This document shows, in pieces, positions 34,286 through 42,643 of a stretch of DNA of 64,000 nucleotides. The stretch comes from Streptomyces sp. ADI95-17 (GTDB taxonomy: Bacteria; Actinomycetota; Actinomycetes; Streptomycetales; Streptomycetaceae). Below the pieces are notes generated by a model. That model ran no database searches, was not told the origin of the DNA, and saw only the letters and a list, made by a program, of their open reading frames with translations. Position numbers and translations under genes: made by a program. Numbering within the stretch: the stretch's first letter is position 1; every line of letters starts with the position of its first letter. Where the stretch lies: positions 614,318 through 678,317 of the forward strand of contig NZ_ML123050.1 of NCBI RefSeq assembly GCF_003846175.1, in the 5' to 3' direction.

Positions 34286-35992
34286 TCACTCCTGTTGCTC
34301 CTGCTCTGCGGCCAGGCTCGCCTCGATGGCCTCCTCGTCCGACATCCCGCTCCGCGTCAGGTCGCGCGAGCGCCACGTATCGTCGTCGCTCGTCCAGGTG
34401 CGGTTGATCGTCTCCTGCAGTCGGGACAAATAGGCCTCACCGTCGCGTTGGTACTGCCGCACCTCGGCGGCCTCCAGGCGGATCAGCCTCGACCCCTCCA
34501 CGGCGCTGTACCAGCAGCGCGCGTTCATGAAGAGATGCTTGCCCTTGGAGAACAGAACCCAGGTGCTGCCGTCGGTCGCGATCCGTTCCGGGCGCTGTGC
34601 TTCTCGCGCGATCCGGGCGGCATCGCCCCACCGCTCCACCGGCGGGACCCGCTCCGGGGTTCGGCGACAGGCGTCGTTGAGCGAGACGTACTCGAAGGTC
34701 GGGTCCGCGTCGCGGTGCAGCGCGAAGAAGATGTGCCGGTGGCAGATCGTGCATCCCAGCTGCGCCTCGACGTGTTCCATCAGTCCGGAGTCGTGCAGGC
34801 GGAGCATGTCGTCCAGCGCCACCCATTTGTGCGCCTGGCGGAGACGGCCGGCGGCGACCCCGTCATGCAACGCTGTGATCGTTGCGCCCACGTCGACGCC
34901 GTCGGACGCCGATGTCGTCCTGATCAACATGCCCGCGCAGCCGGGGCAACGCTGGTCGGCAGGATCGGTCTTGGCATACGTGTCCTCCGCTGTCATCTGG
35001 ATGAGCTTCAGATGACCCGGCGCGTCCTTCTCGGCCCGCGCGTCGTAGAAGAATTTCACGAACCCGTCCCCGACGGGATAGGTCGCGTTCGGGCCCGTGC
35101 GTCCGACGACCGGCTCCCCGAGTGCCTCCTCGACCTGGCTTCTGGAGGCGTCCCGGCTCAGTCCGGGGATCAGGGTGCTGAGCCCCGTGAAGCCGTGCGG
35201 CGCGGCCCCGGTGGGCTGGACATGGAAGAGGATCGCCGTCACCGCCCCGTCCCGCAGCATGATCTCGCCGCCGGAGCCGAACGTCAGATACCGGTCGTGG
35301 TGTGCGGGTGCACCGACCTCGAACTCGCTGATCACCGGGTTCGAGCCGAGCAGATCGATGGCACGCTGCACGGCATCGTCGCGCTCGGCCATGAGAAGAG
35401 CGTCGTTGTACGGCTCGAAGGCTTGCCGCACCGCGGTCGCCCGGGCTGCTGCCCTGTCTTCCGCCTCCTGTGCACGCCGGGCGCGTTCCGCATCGTTGAT
35501 GATCAACGACTCGACGCCGAACCACAGCCGCTTCTCGAACGCCTCACGGTCCCGAGACCGCGTCAGATCAGCCTCGCACAACAACGCCAGTGAATCCCGA
35601 AGACCGCCCAGAAAACGCTTGTTCGTCACGGTCAAGTACTGCTCGACCCCGGAATCGGTGCCACCGAGGATCGTGTCGATCACCCGCCGGCATTCTCCCG
35701 GCGGACGCGCCGGGGCGGCATCGGGGTGAAAGACAGCGAGTTCACCGAAGAGCACGGCGAAGACGGCCCAACGCCGAAGCGCGCTGCGCTCCGCAGCGAC
35801 GATGTGCTGTGCGGTCAGCGCGAAGCAGAAATGATCATGCCGTCCGTCCCGGGCGACCCACACATTCAGCGTCCCGTGACCGTCCTTCCCGATGTCGATG
35901 AACGGCTCGTCCCCACCCGGGTCGGGCAGCAGCCACAGCCGCCGTACGCCTCTGCCGGGCTTTGGGACCTGTGGGTTTCGCTTGCTGCTCAT
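34286..35992 (-). CDS. uncharacterised multidomain protein with CxxC zinc-type motifs
   Basis: The 568-residue protein has a strong GGAGGAG site before its ATG. No family was recognised. Residues about 1-150 form a mixed domain (PGGDEPFIDIGKDGHGTLNV), followed by an Ala/Arg-rich coiled stretch (about 165-210). Residues 215-335 form a beta-rich unit with YLTFGSGGEIMLRDGAVTAI and STLIPGLSRDASRSQVEEALG, reminiscent of small immunity-type proteins. The last 230 residues hold RCPGCAG and LGCTICHRHIFFALH, possible zinc pairs. The C-terminus is Glu/Gln-rich. It may share a transcript with the gene at 36115. Function unknown; a conflict or stress role is only a guess. Confidence 0.6.
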   Translation of the reverse strand: MSSKRNPQVPKPGRGVRRLWLLPDPGGDEPFIDIGKDGHGTLNVWVARDGRHDHFCFALTAQHIVAAERSALRRWAVFAVLFGELAVFHPDAAPARPPGECRRVIDTILGGTDSGVEQYLTVTNKRFLGGLRDSLALLCEADLTRSRDREAFEKRLWFGVESLIINDAERARRAQEAEDRAAARATAVRQAFEPYNDALLMAERDDAVQRAIDLLGSNPVISEFEVGAPAHHDRYLTFGSGGEIMLRDGAVTAILFHVQPTGAAPHGFTGLSTLIPGLSRDASRSQVEEALGEPVVGRTGPNATYPVGDGFVKFFYDARAEKDAPGHLKLIQMTAEDTYAKTDPADQRCPGCAGMLIRTTSASDGVDVGATITALHDGVAAGRLRQAHKWVALDDMLRLHDSGLMEHVEAQLGCTICHRHIFFALHRDADPTFEYVSLNDACRRTPERVPPVERWGDAARIAREAQRPERIATDGSTWVLFSKGKHLFMNARCWYSAVEGSRLIRLEAAEVRQYQRDGEAYLSRLQETINRTWTSDDDTWRSRDLTRSGMSDEEAIEASLAAEQEQQE

Positions 35993-36114
35993 GGCTCCTC
36001 CTCGTGCATTTCACGCCCGCGCCGCTGCCTCTTCCTCGCGAGGTCCCGCCGCCTTCTACGCCGAGTGACGCGACACCGGCCGAAGAAGACGGCCTACGGC
36101 CACAAGACCCCGCG

Positions 36115-36924
36115 TCAGGCCCGGTCCGGCAGCAGTTCCGCGTTGAGTACGGCGATGCCCGCCTCGCCCTCCTCGAACAGGGCGGTCAGCTCCTCGGGCC
36201 CGGCTTCCGGACCGGCGGTGTGGTCGACGAGGAGGACCGGCTGGAACTCCCCACCCTGCTCGACGGGGACGAAGCCGGTGGTCAGCTCGCGGCGGAGCAG
36301 GACGACCCGGTCGGCGTCGAGTGGATCGGAGGGCAGCGCTCCGGGCAGTACGCGCTCCTCCTCCGGGCACGCCCGGAGGCTGTGGGCGAGGACGTCCCGG
36401 CGGGCGAGGAGCGTCACCGCAAGCCGGTCACCGGTCCGCTCGTAGCGGGCGGCCAGGTCCTCCGGCAACAGATAGAAAACGCCCTCCTCACCCTCGTGCC
36501 CCCGGTCGAGAAGAAACCGCGCCAGCCGGGCTCCGGGCTCGTCGGCGTGCGAACCGAGCCCCAGAAACACATCACGCCCACCTGGCCCGAGGGAGGGCAC
36601 CGCCCCGATCCACAACTCGGCGGAGCCCTCCGGGATCTGCTGGATGTCGTCGTCCTTCGTCATGCCGGCGATCCAAGCACACGGCACCGACAGGCCGTTC
36701 TCAGTGCCGCCTGCCACGATACGAGGGACAGGTCCGGCGAGCGAGGAAAGTACGGACGCGCCATGGGTACGTGGGACCTCAAGCGTCGCGTACGTCGCGT
36801 GGTTGACGACCTTGACCTCCACCGTCGCCCGGTCGCCGCTGAACACCAGCACGTGCCGGTCCCGCCGGGAGACCTCCACCTGGGTGGGGGCGTCCTGCTT
36901 TCCGTCGCCCAGGACGACGGACAC
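36115..36924 (-). CDS. uncharacterised soluble protein, possibly 5'-truncated
   Basis: The frame gives up to 269 residues from GTG 36924 and is followed 122 bases later by the 568-residue unknown gene in the same direction. It is acidic and soluble, with strands such as RHVLVFSGDRATVEVKVVNH and a segment GARLARFLLDRGHEGEEGVF. No signal peptide, membrane segment or known motif was seen. There is no good ribosome-binding site at the GTG. The in-frame sequence just upstream (NHLSAGKSLPLVSVVLG) reads like protein before reaching a stop near 36963. The true N-terminus may have been lost. Confidence 0.5.
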   Translation of the reverse strand: MSVVLGDGKQDAPTQVEVSRRDRHVLVFSGDRATVEVKVVNHATYATLEVPRTHGASVLSSLAGPVPRIVAGGTENGLSVPCAWIAGMTKDDDIQQIPEGSAELWIGAVPSLGPGGRDVFLGLGSHADEPGARLARFLLDRGHEGEEGVFYLLPEDLAARYERTGDRLAVTLLARRDVLAHSLRACPEEERVLPGALPSDPLDADRVVLLRRELTTGFVPVEQGGEFQPVLLVDHTAGPEAGPEELTALFEEGEAGIAVLNAELLPDRA

Positions 36925-37238
36925 CAGGGGGAGCGACTTGCCCGCCGACAGATGGTTCCGTGCTGATCAGCTGTGGCGACTGCTTTGGGCTTCTCTCGGC
37001 AGGTGAGGGCAGTGGCCCCCTGGACCGCTCGGTGCGATCCGCGCCACAGCCCCGCCTTGCTTCATGAGATGCGCCGTCGCGGGCGGCATCCCGGACGCCT
37101 CCAGCAGGGCCGCAAGGCACCCCCGCTGGTCGGCACATACACCACCACCGTGAACCCGGCCCGCTCGTCCAGCAACGCGGTTCCGCCGTCCTGAGGGCGG
37201 GAGTTGAAGGACGACAGCAATCCTCTTCACGTGGTGAC
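36925..37238. other. gene-free stretch with possible coding remnants
   Basis: No intact gene is supported. On the minus strand one frame reads QDGGTALLDERAGFTVVVYV and another reads LAALLEASGMPPATAHLM. Joined by a frameshift they would faintly recall a PqqD-like protein, but the match is weak. The region sits between the truncated-looking unknown gene and the acyl-CoA dehydrogenase. Confidence 0.3.
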
Positions 37239-38429
37239 TCACCGCCGTACGCGCGGCATCCCCAGCCCGATCCACGAGATGATCTCCCGCTGGATCTCGT
37301 TGTTGCCGCCGCCGAAGGTGAAGATGACGGCGGAGCGGTATCCGCGTTCGAGTTCACCGTGCAGCACGGCGCCCGCCGAGCCTTCCTTGAGCGGTCCCGC
37401 CGAGCCGACGATCTCCATCAGCCAGGCATAGGCGTCGCGGCGGGCCTCGGAGCCGTAGACCTTGACGGCGGAGGCGTCCTGCGGGGTGAGGGTGGCGTTC
37501 TGTACCGCGGAGACCATCTGCCAGTTCAGGAGTTTCATGGCGTCGAGCCTGGTGTGGGTGCGGGCCAGCAGGGCGCGGACCCAGCCGAGGTCGATCACGC
37601 GGCGGCCGTCGGTGAGCCGGGTGTCCGCGGCCCAGCGCTGGACGTTGTGGAGGGCGCGGATCGCCATCGTGCCGTGGGCGGCGAGGGTGACGCGTTCGTG
37701 GTTGAGCTGGTTGGTGATGAGCCGCCAGCCCTGGTTCTCCTCGCCGACGCGGCGGGAGACGGGGACGCGGATGTTCTCGTAGTAGCTGGCGGTGGTGTCG
37801 TGCGAGGCGAGGGTGTTGATCAGGGTGCAGGAGTAGCCGGGGTCCGTGGTCGGGACGAGCAGCATGGTGATGCCCTTGTGCGGTGCCGCGTCCGGGTCGG
37901 TGCGGACGGCGAGCCACACCCAGTCCGCGGTGTCGCCGTTGGTCGTCCAGATCTTCTGTCCGTCGACCGTGTAGTGCCCGGTGGCCTCGTCGCCGTCGCG
38001 CACCGCCCGGGTCTTGAGGGCGGCGAGGTCGGTGCCCGCGTCGGGCTCGCTGTACCCGATCGCGAAGTCGATCTCGCCGGAAAGGATCTTCGGCAGGAAG
38101 TACGCCTTCTGCTCGTCGGTGCCGTACCGCATGATCGTCGGGCCGACGGTGTTGAGGGCCATCAGCGGCAGCGGTACGCCCGCCTGTGCGGCCTCGTCGA
38201 AGAAGATGAACTGTTCCATCGGGGACAGTCCGCGTCCGCCGTACTCCGCCGGCCAGCCGACGCCGAGCCAGCCGTCGGTGCCCAGGCGGCGGATCGTCTC
38301 CCGGTAGAAGGTCTTCTGGGCCGCGGGGGCGGCGTAGCGCGCGTAGGCGTCGTCGGGGACCAGCTCGGCGAAGTAGGCGCGCAGCTCGGCGCGCAACTGC
38401 TGCTGTTCAGGCGTGTATTCGAGGTGCAC
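37239..38429 (-). CDS. acyl-CoA dehydrogenase family protein
   Basis: The 396-residue flavoprotein begins LEYTPEQQQLRAELRAYFAE. It has the FAD-binding segment IGYSEPDAGTDLAALKTRA, WTTNGDTADWVWL, and a helical C-terminal domain ending in IFTFGGGNNEIQREIISWIGLG, as in acyl-CoA dehydrogenases. The GTG at 38429 is chosen because GGAGGGG lies about five bases upstream; the frame extends further but without family similarity. It oxidises an acyl-CoA at the alpha-beta bond. No other beta-oxidation gene is adjacent, so the substrate is unknown. Confidence 0.92.
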   Translation of the reverse strand: MHLEYTPEQQQLRAELRAYFAELVPDDAYARYAAPAAQKTFYRETIRRLGTDGWLGVGWPAEYGGRGLSPMEQFIFFDEAAQAGVPLPLMALNTVGPTIMRYGTDEQKAYFLPKILSGEIDFAIGYSEPDAGTDLAALKTRAVRDGDEATGHYTVDGQKIWTTNGDTADWVWLAVRTDPDAAPHKGITMLLVPTTDPGYSCTLINTLASHDTTASYYENIRVPVSRRVGEENQGWRLITNQLNHERVTLAAHGTMAIRALHNVQRWAADTRLTDGRRVIDLGWVRALLARTHTRLDAMKLLNWQMVSAVQNATLTPQDASAVKVYGSEARRDAYAWLMEIVGSAGPLKEGSAGAVLHGELERGYRSAVIFTFGGGNNEIQREIISWIGLGMPRVRR

Positions 38430-38531
38430 GGCCCCTCCGGGAGTCTCGCGGTCGCGTCGTCCGTGTGCGGCGGCGCACACAGTAGAACGTGTTGCAAGAA
38501 TCCGGAAGGGCCGGGACGGGTTCCGGCGGGG

Positions 38532-39689
38532 TCAGCGCCTGACGGCCCGCAGGACCACGAACTTCGGGTCGCCCGCGACCGTGGTGCAGTTCCCGAAGAT
38601 GCGGCGGAGCCGGGTGTGGTAGCCGAGGTGCCGGTTGCCGACCACCCACAGCTCGCCGCCGGGCCGCAGCGCGTCGCGGGCCCCCTGGAACATGGTGCGG
38701 GCCGTCGCGTCGGTGGTGGCCTGGTGGGAGTGGAACGGCGGGTTGTTGAGCACCAGGTCCACGCTGGCGGGCGGCAGTTCCGCCAGCCCGTCGCCGACGA
38801 CGAACTCGGCCTTGGCGTCCGGTCCGGTGTTGGCCCTGAAGGTCTCCTCGGCGGAGGCGACCGCCTGGTACGACTCGTCGACGAAGGTGACCGTCGCCTC
38901 GGGGTTGGCGAGCGCCGCGGACAGCCCGACGACGCCGTTCCCGCAGCCGAGGTCGACGACCCGGTCGGCGCCGCTGCGCGCGGGGAGGTGGCCGAGGAAG
39001 AACCGGGTGCCGATGTCGAGGCGCTCGGCGCAGAAGATCCCGGCGTGGTTGGTGACGGTCCGGCCGGAGACCGGTCCGAGCCCGTCGGGCAGGCCGTACC
39101 GGTACGGCCAGGGACTGGGCGTACGGGGCGTTCCGGCGCCGGGGGTGCAGAAGATCAGCCGGGCCTTCTTGACCGCGAGGGAGGTGCGGGTCGGACCGAT
39201 GATCCGCTCGAAGAGCTTGAGGGTGGAGGTGTGGATCTCCTTGACCATCCCGGTGCCGATGACGACCGTGCCGGGATGGACGGCCGGCGCGAGCCGGTGC
39301 AACTGGTCCTCCAGGAGCGCGAGGCTCTTCGGGACACGTACCAGCAGGACGTCGATGCGTTCCGGCGGAGTGTCCCTGGCCGAGAGCAGGCGCACCGCGT
39401 CCGCGTCCATGCCGTTGCGGCCCAGGTTCGCCAGGGTCGCGCGCTGCGCCAGGTAGGAGTCGGTGATCTGTACGGGCCGGTGCCCCGCCAGTACGGTGCT
39501 CAGCGCGCCCCAGCGGTCGCCCACCACGACCACGGCACCCGACAGATCGACCGGATCCGCCCCGTCGGCCCCTTCCAGCCTCCGCAGCAGATACTCATCG
39601 GCAGCGTCCCAGGCACGGAGCGGGTCGCGCGGGTCCTCGGGGTGGCGGGTGAGCTCGAACCCGGCCCCTGACGTCGTCAAACGGTTCAT
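38532..39689 (-). CDS. rlmG: RlmG-type 23S rRNA (guanine-N2) methyltransferase
   Basis: The 385-residue protein has two methyltransferase-like halves, as in RlmG/RsmC. The N-terminal one lacks a working SAM site. The C-terminal one has VVDLGCGNGVVGLSAAL (SAM binding), an acidic end of strand 2 (VTFVDES) and the catalytic NPPFH. RlmG modifies G1835 of 23S rRNA in E. coli. The assignment to that exact base is by family similarity only. The ATG at 39689 opens MNRLTTSGAGFELTRHPEDP. Confidence 0.82.
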   Translation of the reverse strand: MNRLTTSGAGFELTRHPEDPRDPLRAWDAADEYLLRRLEGADGADPVDLSGAVVVVGDRWGALSTVLAGHRPVQITDSYLAQRATLANLGRNGMDADAVRLLSARDTPPERIDVLLVRVPKSLALLEDQLHRLAPAVHPGTVVIGTGMVKEIHTSTLKLFERIIGPTRTSLAVKKARLIFCTPGAGTPRTPSPWPYRYGLPDGLGPVSGRTVTNHAGIFCAERLDIGTRFFLGHLPARSGADRVVDLGCGNGVVGLSAALANPEATVTFVDESYQAVASAEETFRANTGPDAKAEFVVGDGLAELPPASVDLVLNNPPFHSHQATTDATARTMFQGARDALRPGGELWVVGNRHLGYHTRLRRIFGNCTTVAGDPKFVVLRAVRR

Positions 39690-39712
39690 TGTCCACCCAG
39701 GCTAGCCGAGCC

Positions 39713-39738
39713 GCGGGGAGCGCCCACACACTCCCCGC
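39713..39738 (-). terminator. hairpin after the small minus-strand gene
   Basis: GCGGGGAG (39713-39720) pairs with CTCCCCGC (39731-39738) around a 10-base loop, downstream of the gene ending at 39771 and upstream of rlmG. Confidence 0.6.
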
Positions 39739-39770
39739 GCCGACCCCCTGGATCCGAGGCAGCGCCGGAC

Positions 39771-39971
39771 CTAGGGCAGCACCTTGTCGATCGCCGAGCG
39801 GCCCTCCTGGGCGAGCCTGCGCTCCGCCCACTGGAGATTCTTCGGAGTCAGGTCCCGCCCGGAGGCGAGCACCAGGTCCTCTGCCGACGGATGATCACTG
39901 CCGCCGGTGTGCAAGAGGCTGTCGGGAGTCACTCCCCGAGATGTGGATACGGATTCGGGCTCGTCGCTCAT
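39771..39971 (-). CDS. small conserved-type hypothetical protein
   Basis: ATG at 39971 has an ideal GAGGAGG site and opens a 66-residue hydrophilic protein, starting MSDEPESVSTSRGVTPDSLL. The C-terminal half (LASGRDLTPKNLQWAERRLA and a final DKVLP) looks helical. A longer in-frame extension to 40082 has no convincing start. No function is known. It is followed by a hairpin terminator. Confidence 0.65.
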   Translation of the reverse strand: MSDEPESVSTSRGVTPDSLLHTGGSDHPSAEDLVLASGRDLTPKNLQWAERRLAQEGRSAIDKVLP

Positions 39972-40224
39972 GCCGCCTCCTCGGTCCTTTCGGTCATTCT
40001 CGCCCCGCGCCCGGCCCGCCGCATCCGAGGCCTCCTGGACCTCCCCCGGCATCGGGATCGCGCCATCACTTGACCTGCACATGATAGGTACACGCTGTTC
40101 ACACCACGGTCACGGTGCGTGTGGAAGGCTCCCGCGTACCACGTACCACACACGACCGCCGCGGCGCCGCCCCCGACCTTGTGACGGTGTCGTGGCGCAC
40201 TCATTTCCGGAGAGGACACCCCAC

Positions 40225-41049
40225 ATGTCCCGTCGTCACCTTCATTACCGGCGCCCGCTGCTGGCGACCCTTGCCGCCTTCGCGATACTCGGCGGCACCG
40301 CGGCCGCCGCTCCGGCCGCCACGCCCGAGGCCGCGCCCACCACCGCGTCACCGCTGCGGGTACTCGACGACACGTACTACCAGGACGCGCTCGGCAAGAG
40401 CGGGACCGCGCTGAAGAGTGCTCTGCACGAGATCATCAGCGACCAGACCAAGCTCTCCTACAGCCAGGTCTGGGAAGCCCTCAAGGACACCGACGAGGAC
40501 CCCGCCAACAGCTCGAACGTGATCCTCCTCTACACCGGCCGCTCCCAGTCCAAGAACTCCAACGGCGGCTCGGTCGGCGACTGGAACCGCGAGCACGTCT
40601 GGGCCAAGTCCCACGGCGACTTCGGCACTGCCACCGGCCCCGGCACCGACATCCACCACCTGCGCCCGGAGGACGTCACCGTCAACTCGATCCGCGGCAA
40701 CAAGGACTTCGACAACGGCGGCAGCGCGGTCAGCGGCGCGCCGGGCAACTACACCGACAGCGACTCCTTCGAGCCGCGCGACGCGGTCAAGGGCGATGTC
40801 GCGCGCATGCTGCTCTACATGGCGGTGCGCTACGAGGGCGACGACTCCTTCCCGGACCTGGAGCCCAACGACAAGGTGAACAACGGCTCCGCCCCGAACA
40901 TCGGCCGACTGTCGGTGCTGAAGACGTGGAGCCAGGAGGACCCGCCGGACACCTTCGAGAAGCGGCGCAACGACGTCATATTCGACCAGTACCAGCACAA
41001 CCGGAACCCGTTCATCGATCACCCCGAGTGGGTCGAGTCCATCTGGTAG
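40225..41049 (+). CDS. secreted endonuclease I family nuclease
   Basis: The 274-residue protein has a Sec signal (YRRPLLATLAAFAILGG, cleavage after APA). A PF04231-type nuclease domain follows, with the motif GDWNREHVWAKSHGDFG, where the His-rich beta-beta-alpha-metal loop would bind Mg, and the partner DIHHLRPED. It ends in KRRNDVIFDQYQHNRNPFID. It should degrade DNA or RNA outside the cell. The ATG follows GGAGAGGA. Confidence 0.88.
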   Translation: MSRRHLHYRRPLLATLAAFAILGGTAAAAPAATPEAAPTTASPLRVLDDTYYQDALGKSGTALKSALHEIISDQTKLSYSQVWEALKDTDEDPANSSNVILLYTGRSQSKNSNGGSVGDWNREHVWAKSHGDFGTATGPGTDIHHLRPEDVTVNSIRGNKDFDNGGSAVSGAPGNYTDSDSFEPRDAVKGDVARMLLYMAVRYEGDDSFPDLEPNDKVNNGSAPNIGRLSVLKTWSQEDPPDTFEKRRNDVIFDQYQHNRNPFIDHPEWVESIW

Positions 41050-41065
41050 ACCCGACCGCTCCGGA

Positions 41066-41089
41066 GGTCCGGTGGGCGTCCGCCGGACC
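41066..41089. terminator. hairpin between convergent nuclease and glutaminase genes
   Basis: GGTCCGGTGG and CCGCCGGACC form a 10-bp stem with one G-T pair around a GCGT loop, 17 bases after the nuclease stop. Confidence 0.7.
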
Positions 41090-41100
41090 GGCCGGGGTAC

Positions 41101-42450
41101 TCAGCCCGCCGGGCCGCCGGTGCACCAGGCCACGGCCTGTTCACGGGTGACGAAGGACCGCGGGACCGTCGGTGCGTCCCGCTGTCCGGGTCCGGGCAGC
41201 GCGAGCCGCCGTGCCGGGTCGGCGACGGCGGTACGCGCTCCGTCCGCCGCGAGCCGGCCGAGCCCGCCTCGCAGCATCGCCCGGGCCACCCGGTCGACGC
41301 CGGTCACCTGCCCCAGGTCCAGCACGACCGGTCCGGCGCCCTGCGTGCGCGACTCGTCCAGCGCGTACAGCACCCGCTCGGCCGCGGTGAAGTCGATGGC
41401 CCCCTGGGCGGCCACGACCCCGACCCGTTCGCGCAGGGCGCGATCCTGCGGGGCGGCCCCGGCGGCGGGCAGATCACCGGCGGTGGCGACGAGCGTGACG
41501 GTGGAGGCGGCCAGCGCCGGATTGTGCATCAGATGCAGGCCGAGCCTCTCCGACAGGGCACCGAGCGCGGCCCGCCCGCGTACCGAGGTGCCGCTCGGGT
41601 CCAGCCGGGGGCTGTACGTGGCCAGGCCGAACCGTGCGGGGCCGGCGGCGATCAGCCCGCCGGACACACCGCTCTTCGCCGGCAGTCCGACGCGCAGCAG
41701 CCACTCGCCGGAGGCGTCGTACATGCCACAGGTCGCCATCACCGCCAGCACCTGCGCGGCGACCGGCTCCGGGACCACCACGTCGCCGGTGAGCGGGTTC
41801 ACGCCGCCGTTCGCGAGGGTGGCGGCCATCGCGGCCAGGTCCAGCGCGGTGACCCGTACCGCACACTGCCTGAAGTACGTCTCGACCGCGGCCACCGGGT
41901 CCACGGGCAGCGGCCCGGTGCTGCGGATCAGATAGGCGAGGGCGCGGTTGCGGTCGCCGGTGGCGGCCTCGGAGGCGTACACCTGCTCGTCCACGTCCAG
42001 CCGCCGGCCGGCGAAGCGGCTCAGACAGTCGAGGATGCGCTCGAACCTCGGGGCGTCGGCGGTGTCCGGGATCAGCGCGGTGGTGATGATGGCCCCCGCG
42101 TTGACCATGGCGTTGTCGGGCCGCCCGGTGTCCGGTTCCAGGCTGATGGCGTTGTACGCCTCCCCGCTGGGCTCGGCGCTGACCCAGCGGCACACCTCGT
42201 CGAGCCCCAGCACGGACAGGGCGAGCGCGTAGACGAACGGCTTCGACACGGACTGCATGGTGAACGGGGTACCGGCGTCACCCGCGCTGTAGCGGTGGCC
42301 GTCCATGCTGATCAGCGCCAGCCCGAACGCGTCCGGCTCGGTCCGCGCCAGCTGCGGGATGTAGTCGGCGAGCCGGCCGTCCCGCAGCCCCGCGAACCGG
42401 GTGTGCAGTTCACGCAGCGCGTCGGTGACGGCCTCGGCGGCGGGGCTCAC
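41101..42450 (-). CDS. glsA: glutaminase with C-terminal STAS domain
   Basis: Residues about 10-310 are a serine-dependent glutaminase: FTMQSVSKPFVYALAL carries the Ser-x-x-Lys motif. PSGEAYNAISLE, NAMVNAGAIITTALI and a Tyr-bearing MATCGMYDASGEW segment complete the site. The last 110 residues (DFTAAERVLYALDE, VVLDLGQVTGVDRVARAMLR) form a STAS-like domain, a fusion known in some actinobacterial glutaminases. I prefer GTG at 42450. The frame could extend to TTG 42537, but a 22-codon upstream frame with an excellent ribosome-binding site ends in GTGA over this GTG, which suggests coupling. It converts glutamine to glutamate in the cytosol. Confidence 0.87.
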   Translation of the reverse strand: MSPAAEAVTDALRELHTRFAGLRDGRLADYIPQLARTEPDAFGLALISMDGHRYSAGDAGTPFTMQSVSKPFVYALALSVLGLDEVCRWVSAEPSGEAYNAISLEPDTGRPDNAMVNAGAIITTALIPDTADAPRFERILDCLSRFAGRRLDVDEQVYASEAATGDRNRALAYLIRSTGPLPVDPVAAVETYFRQCAVRVTALDLAAMAATLANGGVNPLTGDVVVPEPVAAQVLAVMATCGMYDASGEWLLRVGLPAKSGVSGGLIAAGPARFGLATYSPRLDPSGTSVRGRAALGALSERLGLHLMHNPALAASTVTLVATAGDLPAAGAAPQDRALRERVGVVAAQGAIDFTAAERVLYALDESRTQGAGPVVLDLGQVTGVDRVARAMLRGGLGRLAADGARTAVADPARRLALPGPGQRDAPTVPRSFVTREQAVAWCTGGPAG

Positions 42451-42515
42451 CCGGCCCCGGCCGTCAGGTGCGCCCTCCCCGGACCGTCCGGGGACATACG
42501 GAAGGTCGTGGACAT
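42447..42515 (-). CDS. candidate 22-residue leader peptide coupled to glutaminase
   Basis: ATG at 42515 lies eight bases after GGGAGG, a near-perfect Shine-Dalgarno. The frame reads MSTTFRMSPDGPGRAHLTAG and ends at TGA 42447-42449, overlapping the glutaminase GTG (GTGA). It may be a real leader, or the start of a longer glutaminase shifted out of frame by one base in a G-run near 42453. Confidence 0.45.
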   Translation of the reverse strand: MSTTFRMSPDGPGRAHLTAGAG

Positions 42516-42643
42516 CGCACACACCTCCCAGGGACAAAGAATGGAGAACTCGCCCATATTAGGGTCAAAAGGTATGAATTGACTTGTCGAGTCCCCCGCT
42601 CCGCTCGGGAGCGGATTCCTGCCGAAACCCCTGGGAGAGAACG

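Noticed and set aside
36967..37275. Possible PqqD-like remnant on the minus strand
   Set aside because: It needs a frameshift to join QDGGTALLDERAG with LAALLEASGMPPATAHLM, and no lasso-peptide or PQQ genes are nearby.
40083..40224. Search for a regulatory site before the endonuclease gene
   Set aside because: Only short chance repeats such as GTACCACGTACCAC are present; nothing could be tied to a regulator.
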